From: Rhodospirillales bacterium
GTDB taxonomy: Bacteria > Pseudomonadota > Alphaproteobacteria > Rhodospirillales > JAOUPW01
Assembly: GCA_029879665.1 (NCBI GenBank)
Contig: JAOUPW010000014.1
Span: 1 to 11,769 of the forward strand
DNA: 11,769 nucleotides
Reading direction: 5' to 3'
The notes under the pieces are model-generated. The model saw nothing but the letters and a program-made list of their open reading frames with translations. It was not told where the DNA came from and did no database searches. A program made the position numbers and the translations under genes. Below, piece after piece: positions 6,230 to 11,769 of the stretch. Numbering within the stretch: position 1 is the first letter of the stretch; each line of letters opens with the position of its first letter.

Positions 6230-8047
6230 ATGGCTGAACCCGACGGACCAACCGACGCCAAATTCCGAGAAGCGCTTGTCCACCATCAGTCCGGGCAGAT
6301 TCAAATTGCCGCCGAACTCTATCAGCAGCTTCTCGACAGCGGATTCGATCACACGGACGTACTCGGCTTTTACGGCGTCGCCGCCTTTCAACTGGGCCAG
6401 TCGGCCAAGGGAATCGAATTGCTGCACGCGGCCCTCGAAAAAGACCCCGCCAATATCCGCGCGTGCGGCAACCTGGGGGTGGTTCTGGAAGCGGAAGGCC
6501 GGCTGGATGAGGCGGAAGCGGCGTATCAACAGGCGCTTCGGATCGATCCCTATTATACCGAATCCCTTTTCAATCTCGGCAACGTGTTACTGGCCCAAGG
6601 CCGGTACATTGAAGCGGAAGCGGCCTACGCCCGGGCGGTGGAAACGAACCCCGCCCATGCCCAAGCTTACAATAACTTAGGTCTTGCCCTGCGCGAACAG
6701 GGCCGGGCTTCCGAATCCGTCACCGCCCTTCGCCGCGCCCTTGAAATCGATCCCGGTTATGTCGAGGCCCTGAACAATCTGGGACTGTCACTGCGGGCGG
6801 CGAAAGAAACGGAGGAAGCGGAAGCGTCCTTTCGCAGGGTGCTGGAACTTCGGCCCGATTACGCCGATGCCATAAGCAACCTGGGCGTTCTTCTGCATTG
6901 GAAGGGGGAACTTACCGAAGCCGAAACCCTGCTGCGTCGCGCCATCAAGCTTAGGCCCGGCGCAGCCGGACCGCTCGCCAACCTGGGCGCGACGCTGCAA
7001 AAACAGGGCCGCTACGAAGACGCGGAAGCGGCCTTCCGCGAAGCCATCAGGCACAATCCGGACCACGCAGAATCCCATTTCAATTTGGGCATCATTCTGT
7101 TGCTGACCGGACGCTTTGCCGAAGGCTGGAAGGAAAACCAATGGCGGTGGCGGGCGAAGGACTTTCCGTCCGAACGGCGCACATTCGATCAGCCCCTGTG
7201 GGACGGCAGCGCGCTGGCGGGGCGCAGGCTCCTGATCTATGCCGAACAGGGATTGGGCGACGCCATTCAACTGGTGCGGCTGGCCGCGGGGGTGAAGGGC
7301 GGCGAGGTTTATTTCGAGTGTCCGGAACCGCTGGCCCGCCTGTTCAAAACGGCGAACGGAATCGACCGGGTCATCGTTCACGGCGAGGCGCTGCCCGGCT
7401 TTGACGTTCAGGTGCCGGCCTTCGAGCTTCCCGGCGCCTTGAACGTGACGCTGCAAACCATCCCCGATGCCTGCCCCTATCTCCACGCCGACGGAACCGA
7501 CGTCGCCCGCTGGCGCGAACGGATCGGCGGCACCGGCGGCTTCAAGGTGGGGTTGGTGTGGGCGGGCAAGCCGAACCATGCCAACGACCGGGAACGCTCG
7601 ATGGGCCTTGAAGCGATGCAGCCTTTGCTGGAAGTGCCGAATGTTGAGTTCTACTCCCTGCAAATGGGCGAAAAGCGCCTGGAATTGGAAGCCGTCCCGG
7701 ATCTGGCACGGAGGATCTGCGACCTGGCGCCCCAGATCGAAGATTTCGCCGACACCGCGGCGGCGCTTGACTGCCTCGACCTTTTGATCACCGTGGATAC
7801 CTCCGTCGCCCATCTCGCCGGTGCCCTGGGCCGGCCGGCGTGGGTGATGATCCCGTTCGCCCCCGACTGGCGCTGGATGCGCGAAGGCGGGACCTCACCC
7901 TGGTATCCAAGCCTCAGGCTGTTCCGCCAGCAGGCGCCGGACGAAGGGCCGGCGGCGGAAAAATGGGCCCCGGTGGTGGCCCGTATGGTCGATGAACTGG
8001 CCGAATTGGCGGGGGCCAAGGAGCCCCGAGGCGGCCGCCCGTCTTGA
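6230..8047 (+). CDS. TPR-repeat protein with C-terminal GT9-like glycosyltransferase domain
   Basis: 605 residues with no signal peptide, so probably cytoplasmic. Residues 9 to about 310 form nine consecutive TPR units of exactly 34 residues (beginning at 9, 43, 77, 111, 145, 179, 213, 247, 281), showing the NLG...G...EA..A...A....P pattern; the first and last are degenerate. Residues about 330-590 resemble a GT-B glycosyltransferase of the heptosyltransferase (family 9) kind. This part has EQGLGDAIQLVR (339-350), VGLVWAGKPNHANDRERS (440-457) and VDTSVAHLAGALGRPAWV (522-539), followed by PFAPDWRWM and SPWYPSLRLFRQ. TPR-glycosyltransferase fusions of this type are common in alphaproteobacteria; acceptors are mostly unknown, and the TPRs probably recruit a protein or glycan partner. 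The ATG at 6230 is preceded by GAAGGGAG at 8-base spacing. The frame extends upstream into the phosphatase gene, but no better start exists there. The stop codon lies inside the tRNA promoter. Confidence 0.9.
   Translation: MAEPDGPTDAKFREALVHHQSGQIQIAAELYQQLLDSGFDHTDVLGFYGVAAFQLGQSAKGIELLHAALEKDPANIRACGNLGVVLEAEGRLDEAEAAYQQALRIDPYYTESLFNLGNVLLAQGRYIEAEAAYARAVETNPAHAQAYNNLGLALREQGRASESVTALRRALEIDPGYVEALNNLGLSLRAAKETEEAEASFRRVLELRPDYADAISNLGVLLHWKGELTEAETLLRRAIKLRPGAAGPLANLGATLQKQGRYEDAEAAFREAIRHNPDHAESHFNLGIILLLTGRFAEGWKENQWRWRAKDFPSERRTFDQPLWDGSALAGRRLLIYAEQGLGDAIQLVRLAAGVKGGEVYFECPEPLARLFKTANGIDRVIVHGEALPGFDVQVPAFELPGALNVTLQTIPDACPYLHADGTDVARWRERIGGTGGFKVGLVWAGKPNHANDRERSMGLEAMQPLLEVPNVEFYSLQMGEKRLELEAVPDLARRICDLAPQIEDFADTAAALDCLDLLITVDTSVAHLAGALGRPAWVMIPFAPDWRWMREGGTSPWYPSLRLFRQQAPDEGPAAEKWAPVVARMVDELAELAGAKEPRGGRPS
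6254..7159 (+). repeat. In-gene tandem array of nine 102-bp TPR-coding units
   Basis: The repeat period is visible in the DNA as well as the protein. The 11-mer GCGGAAGCGGC occurs at 6512, 6614 and 7022, and its first nine bases again at 6818; all are multiples of 102 bases apart. A related GCCGAAACC sits at 6920 in the same phase. The shared DNA suggests the middle units arose by duplication and keep some homology, which may allow unit gain or loss. There are no insertions between units. Confidence 0.85.
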
Positions 8048-8074
8048 CAGAGGCGGGAGGCGCGGCTTTATATG
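8044..8074 (+). promoter_or_regulatory. Promoter of the tRNA-Val gene
   Basis: A perfect -35 hexamer TTGACA (8044-8049) is followed by a TTTATATG segment (8067-8074). -10 hexamers can be drawn at spacings of 17 (TTTATA), 18 (TTATAT) or 19 (TATATG) bases. TTGACA followed by a TATATG-like element is typical in front of alphaproteobacterial stable-RNA genes. The -35 contains the TGA stop codon of the TPR gene (8045-8047). Transcription should begin near 8080, giving a leader of about 35 bases before the mature tRNA. Confidence 0.75.
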
Positions 8075-8079
8075 ACGCC

Positions 8080-8110
8080 CCTTGCCCCAAAGATCCCTGG
8101 GGCGCCAAGG
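8080..8110 (+). other. Hairpin in the tRNA 5' leader
   Basis: CCTTGCCCCA (8080-8089) can pair with TGGGG (8098-8102) and CAAGG (8106-8110), with an 8-base loop and a 3-base bulge (CGC). It covers almost the whole predicted leader, ends 6 bases before the mature tRNA and has no following T-tract. It is therefore not a terminator. It may protect the leader or present the precursor to RNase P; the role is inferred. Confidence 0.45.
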
Positions 8111-8116
8111 AATCCC

Positions 8117-8191
8117 GGGCGCGTAGCTCAGCGGGAGAGCACTGCCTTCACACGGCAGGGGTCACAGGTTCAATCCCTGTCGCGCCCACCA
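8117..8191 (+). tRNA. tRNA-Val, anticodon CAC
   Basis: A complete cloverleaf of 75 bases with an encoded CCA end. The acceptor stem GGGCGCG pairs with CGCGCCC (8181-8187). The D arm is GCTC/GAGC. The anticodon stem CTGCC (8142-8146) pairs with GGCAG (8154-8158). The loop TTCACAC places anticodon CAC at 8149-8151, reading GUG valine codons. The T arm is ACAGG/CCTGT with TTCAATC in the loop, and the discriminator base is A (8188), as expected for valine. All stems pair fully. The gene has its own promoter upstream and no terminator before the FAD monooxygenase ATG 21 bases downstream, so the transcript probably continues into that gene and the tRNA is cut out by processing. Confidence 0.97.
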
Positions 8192-8212
8192 TCAACCCAA
8201 ACGGAGTATTCC

Positions 8213-9457
8213 ATGGAGATCGCCATCATCGGCGGCGGCATCACCGGCCTTGCGCTGGCCATGCATTTGCACAAGCGGGGGAAAACCTGTCGCGTATATG
8301 AAGCCGCGCCGAAAGTAAAAGAACTGGGCGTCGGCATCACCCTGCTGCCCCACGCCATGCACGAGTTCAGGGAGCTGGGGTTGGAGCAGGATCTGCTCAA
8401 GGCCGGCATCGAAAATCGCGAGAGTTGTTTCTTCAACCGGTTTGGGCAGCTGATCTACAAGGAACCCCGCGGCAAGTTCGCCGGATACGAAACGCCGGAA
8501 GTCGGCATCCATCGCGGCCGCCTGCACATGATTCTATTCCAGGCCGCGCGTGAACGACTCGGCGCCGAGCGAATCCTGGAAGACCGCAAATGCACAGGCG
8601 TCCGCCAAGCCGGCGGCAAGGTTTTTCTCAGCCTCGAGCAGACCTCCAGCGGCGAACCCCTGCCCGAAATCGAAGCGGATATCGCTATTGCCTGCGAAGG
8701 GGTCAATTCAACGATCCGCAAACAGCTCTACCCCCATGACCAAGTGGTCTATACCGGCATCAACACCTGGCGCGGCACCACGTTAATGCCGCCGATCCTG
8801 GGCGGACGCACCTATATGCGGGTCGGTTCCATCCGCACCGGCAAGATCGTCATCTATCCGATCGTCGACGATTACGACGGCCAGGGGAACCAGCTGATCA
8901 ACTGGATGGCGGAAATCGAAACCGGCGATACGTCGCAACGCAACGACTGGAACAAGCCCGGCGAGTTGAAGGATTTCTATCATCTGTATGAAAACTGGAC
9001 CTTCGACTGGTTGGACGTGGCGAAAATGATCCGCGATGCCGGCTCCATTCTCGAATACCCGATGGTCGATAAGGAACCGGTTGGGCGCTGGACCTTCGGC
9101 CGCGTGACCCTGGCCGGCGACGCCGCCCACCCCATGTACCCGCGCGGTTCCAACGGCGCCGCCCAAGGGGTGATCGACGCCCGCACCCTGGCCGGACACC
9201 TCGCCGCCACCGACGACGGCGAGGCCGCCCTCAAGGCTTACGAAGACGACCGAATCGAAAAGACAGCGGCGGTGGTCCGCACCAACCGCAGGAATCCGCC
9301 GGATTTCATCAATATCAAGGTCGAGGAGCTGGTCGGCGACAAACCGTTCGAAAACCTGGACGATTACATCACCCAGGACGAATTGAGAGCATTATCGGAC
9401 GGCTACAAAAAAGTAGCCGGCTTCAGCCTGGACTCGCTGAAACAGCGTCCGGAATGA
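8213..9457 (+). CDS. PhzS-like FAD-dependent aromatic monooxygenase
   Basis: 414 residues, a class A flavoprotein hydroxylase. These enzymes use NAD(P)H and O2 to hydroxylate aromatic or heteroaromatic substrates in the cytoplasm. The Rossmann motif GGGITG (7-12) with E30 at the strand end binds the ADP part of FAD. The late GD motif is in TLAGDAAHPMYPRGSNGAAQ (G302-D303). The MYPxGSNGA wording is close to PhzS (phenazine hydroxylase) and related flavin-dependent oxidoreductases rather than p-hydroxybenzoate hydroxylase. The middle fingerprint, normally DGxxSxxR, reads EGVNSTIR here (E162), a conservative change. The ATG is fixed by ACGGAG six bases upstream and by the Rossmann strand starting at residue 3; longer frames would run into the tRNA. 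The true substrate is unknown. The convergent MarR-ligase-RidA operon suggests an aromatic acid or a metabolite of one. Its last 35 coding bases overlap the RidA gene. Confidence 0.9.
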   Translation: MEIAIIGGGITGLALAMHLHKRGKTCRVYEAAPKVKELGVGITLLPHAMHEFRELGLEQDLLKAGIENRESCFFNRFGQLIYKEPRGKFAGYETPEVGIHRGRLHMILFQAARERLGAERILEDRKCTGVRQAGGKVFLSLEQTSSGEPLPEIEADIAIACEGVNSTIRKQLYPHDQVVYTGINTWRGTTLMPPILGGRTYMRVGSIRTGKIVIYPIVDDYDGQGNQLINWMAEIETGDTSQRNDWNKPGELKDFYHLYENWTFDWLDVAKMIRDAGSILEYPMVDKEPVGRWTFGRVTLAGDAAHPMYPRGSNGAAQGVIDARTLAGHLAATDDGEAALKAYEDDRIEKTAAVVRTNRRNPPDFINIKVEELVGDKPFENLDDYITQDELRALSDGYKKVAGFSLDSLKQRPE

Positions 9458-9851
9458 CCGCGGTGGTTTCAATTTCCAATTTCGCGCCGTCTTCGATGAA
9501 ACCGCTGACTTCGATCACCGCCATCACCGGGTAGTGGCGGCCGATAATTTCGCGGTAGGCCTGACCGATATCTTTCAAGGCTGACAAATATTCCCGCTTG
9601 TCGCCGATGAACCAGGTCATGCGAACGATATGTTCTGGCTTGGCCCCGGCTTCTTGCAATACCGCAATAATATTCAACAGCACCTGGCGGAACTGGCCCG
9701 CGAAATCATCGGTCTCGAACCGTTCCTGTTCGTTCCAACCGACCATGCCGCCGACATAAACGGTGCGGCCGCCGGCGACGATGCCGTTGCTGTAACCTTT
9801 GGCGCGCGGCCATCCGGGGGGTTGTAGAAACGTGTGGGGACTTTCCATCAT
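9423..9851 (-). CDS. RidA/YjgF-family protein, probably not a classical imine deaminase
   Basis: 142 residues, the usual length for the small trimeric Rid fold. Features include YSNGIVAGGRTVYVGGMVGWN (20-40), the middle QVLLNIIAVLQEAGAKPEHIVRMTWFIGD region and the last strand KLEIETTAVIP. In active RidA enzymes an arginine just before the last hairpin binds the imine carboxylate; the aligned residue here is M110 (PVMAVIEV), so ordinary deamination of 2-aminoacrylate is doubtful. Rid-like proteins often accompany catabolic operons, where they may act on unstable enamine or imine intermediates or hydrolyse by-products; the role here is inferred. Its ATG overlaps the ligase stop codon (ATGA), showing translational coupling; a second ATG follows directly. 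GAGGG lies about 8 bases upstream. The 3' end overlaps the monooxygenase gene on the other strand by 35 bases. Confidence 0.88.
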   Translation of the reverse strand: MMESPHTFLQPPGWPRAKGYSNGIVAGGRTVYVGGMVGWNEQERFETDDFAGQFRQVLLNIIAVLQEAGAKPEHIVRMTWFIGDKREYLSALKDIGQAYREIIGRHYPVMAVIEVSGFIEDGAKLEIETTAVIPDAVSASPG

Positions 9852-11482
9852 TCATTTTCCCTCAATTTGAATCTCTGGATTTTTCCGGTCTGCGTTTTAG
9901 GCAGTTCATGGGTAAATTTAATGGCGCGCGGATATTTGTAAGGCGCGATGGTGGCCTTGACATGGTCCTGAAGGGTTGTTGCCATCTGCGCATCGGCAAC
10001 AAAGCCTTCACGCAGGACCACGTAGGCTGTGACGATCATGCCACGCTGCTCATCGGGAGTGCCGACCACGGCACACTCCAATACGCTTTCATGGAGAAGC
10101 AGCGCCTGTTCCACATCCGGACCGGCAATGTTGTATCCGGACGATACGATCATGTCGTCGGACCTGGCGACGAAATGGAAATTCCCCTCTTCGTCCTGGG
10201 TGAAACTGTCTCCTGTCAGATTCCATCCCTTTCTGACGTATTCCGCCTGACGGTCGTCCGCCAGATAGCGGCATCCGGTCGGACCGCGAACGGCCAGACG
10301 TCCAACTTCCCCCCGGGGAACCTCGTCCATATGATCATCGACCACCTTCGCCTCATAGCCGCCGACCACGCGCCCGGTCGAACCCGGCCTGGCGTCATCC
10401 AAACGGTTCGAAATGAATATATGAAGTAACTCTGTGGCGCCGATGCCGTCCAGCAAGGGCTTCCCGGTCTTGGCCACCCATTCGTCGAAAATCGCCGCCG
10501 GCAGGGTTTCGCCCGCGGATACGGCGCAGCGCAAGGTGGACAGATCGGCCCCTTTTTCCATTGCTTGCAGCATGACCCGATAAGCCGTCGGCGCGGTAAA
10601 GCATATGGTTGCGTGATAGGTTTCAATGATGTTGATCATTTCCGGCGGAGACGCGTTTTCAAGCAGGGTTGCCGTCGCGCCGAAACGCAGCGGAAAGATG
10701 GCCAAACCGCCAAGGCCGAAAGTAAATGCCAGGGGCGGAGAACCGACGAACACATCATCAGGCGTCACATTCAGAACTTCTTTCGCATAACCATCGGCAA
10801 TGACCAGGAGGTCACGGTGATAGTGCATGGTTGCCTTCGGATTCCCGGTCGTTCCCGAAGTAAAACCAAGAAGCGCAACATCATCACGGCCGGTGCGGAC
10901 GGCGTCAAATTTAACACTTTTGTTGAGCGCCGCGCGATCCAGCTCAGCATCGTGATTGGCCGTTCCGTCAAAACCGATAATTTTTTCAAGAAAATCGCTT
11001 TCCTTGGCGCACAGCGCCATTTCATCCATCAGTCGCGTATCGCACAAGGCCAAGTTAATCTCCGCCTTGTCGACGATTTTGGAAAGTTCGCCGGCGCGCA
11101 GCATGGGCATGGTATTGACGACCACCGCACCTGCTTTTGTAGCCGCCAACCAGCATGCCACCATGGCCGGATTGTTGGCCGAACGGATCAAAACACGGTT
11201 GCCCGGCTTGATACCGAAATCTTCCACCAATGCATTGGCAATGCGATTGGTCCAGTCGGCCAATTCTTTATATGTGCGTTGCCGGCCATTGCCGATCAGC
11301 GCGGTATGATCGCCGAATCCTTTTTCAACCATGTCATCGGTCAGGGCGACGCCGGCATTCAGATATTCCGGGTAGGCATATTTCTCCAATAAAAAATCAG
11401 GCTGCCATTCCGCCATCGGCAGGTTGTCCCGGGTGAACGTATCGTAATGCGCAGTGGGGCCCAGGTCAGCTATCCTAGCCAT
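9848..11482 (-). CDS. Acyl-CoA ligase, benzoate/2-aminobenzoate-CoA ligase type
   Basis: 544 residues, complete for an ANL-superfamily AMP-forming ligase. It activates a carboxylic acid with ATP to an acyl-adenylate and then to the CoA thioester. The phosphate loop TSGTTGNPK is at 208-216, and the A5 motif DGIGATEL at 345-352. TGD (D425) binds the ribose, R440 and the hinge follow in VARSDDMIVSSGYNIAG, and the catalytic lysine K534 is in PKTQTGK. The N-terminus (TAHYDTFTRDNLPMAEWQPDF) and overall wording resemble benzoate-CoA and 2-aminobenzoate-CoA ligases rather than fatty-acid ligases; the exact acid is uncertain. AAGGAAGGG lies 4 bases upstream of the ATG. The start overlaps the MarR stop by 8 bases and the stop overlaps the RidA ATG, so the three form an operon. 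With RidA and a flavin hydroxylase nearby, an aryl-CoA route such as aerobic anthranilate degradation is plausible. Confidence 0.88.
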   Translation of the reverse strand: MARIADLGPTAHYDTFTRDNLPMAEWQPDFLLEKYAYPEYLNAGVALTDDMVEKGFGDHTALIGNGRQRTYKELADWTNRIANALVEDFGIKPGNRVLIRSANNPAMVACWLAATKAGAVVVNTMPMLRAGELSKIVDKAEINLALCDTRLMDEMALCAKESDFLEKIIGFDGTANHDAELDRAALNKSVKFDAVRTGRDDVALLGFTSGTTGNPKATMHYHRDLLVIADGYAKEVLNVTPDDVFVGSPPLAFTFGLGGLAIFPLRFGATATLLENASPPEMINIIETYHATICFTAPTAYRVMLQAMEKGADLSTLRCAVSAGETLPAAIFDEWVAKTGKPLLDGIGATELLHIFISNRLDDARPGSTGRVVGGYEAKVVDDHMDEVPRGEVGRLAVRGPTGCRYLADDRQAEYVRKGWNLTGDSFTQDEEGNFHFVARSDDMIVSSGYNIAGPDVEQALLLHESVLECAVVGTPDEQRGMIVTAYVVLREGFVADAQMATTLQDHVKATIAPYKYPRAIKFTHELPKTQTGKIQRFKLRENE

Positions 11483-11769
11483 GAATCCCTTCCTTTTGTT
11501 TCAGCCGGCTAAAAATACCCGCCAGCACGTCCAGATCCTTATCGTTTAATTCTGAAAACAATTCATTGACCCTCGCGGCGTGTTTCATTGCCATCCTCGC
11601 AAAGAACTCGTGTCCTTTTGGCGACAACCGGACCAAAGTCGATCGCCGATCGTTTTCGACAATTCCCCGCTCCACCAACCCATCGGAAACCAACCGATCA
11701 ACGATGCCGGTGACGTTGCCGTTGGACACAAGCAGATGCTTGGAAAGGGCGCTCATTTTCAGCCCCTCT
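11475..11769 (-). CDS. MarR-family transcriptional regulator (N-terminus outside window)
   Basis: The last 97 codons are present. The frame continues to the right edge (EGLK precedes an internal Met at 11756), so that Met is not the true start. The winged helix-turn-helix is clear: a LSKHLLVSNGNVTGIVDRL recognition region, the wing motif ENDRRSTLVRLSPKG, then a long C-terminal dimerisation helix ending RLKQKEGIHG. MarR proteins are dimeric repressors released by small aromatic ligands or, in aromatic catabolism, by aryl-CoA thioesters. The stop codon overlaps the ligase start by 8 bases, so it is the upstream gene of the ligase-RidA operon and probably represses it, with the ligase product or substrate as inducer (inference). 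The operator should lie upstream of the gene, outside this window. Confidence 0.92.
   Translation of the reverse strand, partial: EGLKMSALSKHLLVSNGNVTGIVDRLVSDGLVERGIVENDRRSTLVRLSPKGHEFFARMAMKHAARVNELFSELNDKDLDVLAGIFSRLKQKEGIHG

Noticed and set aside
8117..8191. tRNA gene as a possible integration site for a mobile element
   Set aside because: No integrase, no second copy of the tRNA 3' end and no compositional change seen nearby.
11475..11756. MarR start at the Met at 11756
   Set aside because: The frame is open to the window edge and the residues before this Met continue the winged-helix domain, so the gene is simply cut by the window.

Overview
The window looks like chromosomal DNA of an alphaproteobacterium, probably a Rhodospirillales-like free-living or marine heterotroph. 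This is inferred from the GC-rich coding sequence, the encoded CCA end of the tRNA, a TTGACA...TATATG-type tRNA promoter, and genes typical of that class. It is densely packed: no gap exceeds about 105 bases, and all genes appear intact except the two cut by the window edges.

Region by region. (1) 1-948, plus strand: the C-terminal end of a multicopper oxidase, then a small membrane-anchored class I cytochrome c; probably a periplasmic copper/redox pair. (2) 953-5393, minus strand: glmU, then glmS three bases later, then an MFS permease. GlmS makes glucosamine-6-phosphate and GlmU completes UDP-GlcNAc, the precursor of peptidoglycan and lipid A. The MFS gene has no recognised substrate. (3) 5497-8047, plus strand: a HAD phosphatase of the phosphoglycolate phosphatase family, divergent from glmU, then a 605-residue protein with nine uninterrupted 34-residue TPR units fused to a GT9-like glycosyltransferase domain. 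(4) 8044-9457, plus strand: a tRNA-Val(CAC) gene whose promoter overlaps the TPR stop codon, followed only 21 bases later by a PhzS-like FAD monooxygenase. (5) 9423-11769, minus strand: a MarR regulator (cut by the window end), a benzoate/2-aminobenzoate-type acyl-CoA ligase and a RidA-like protein, with overlapping stop and start codons, so clearly one operon. It converges on the monooxygenase with a 35-base overlap of the coding ends.

The part most worth following is region 4-5. MarR, aryl-CoA ligase and RidA next to a flavin hydroxylase suggest an aerobic aromatic-acid pathway through CoA thioesters (anthranilate/2-aminobenzoate is the best guess), controlled by a MarR repressor. The RidA member lacks the arginine expected of an active imine deaminase. 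I see no CRISPR array, insertion sequence, phage gene or wholly new system.
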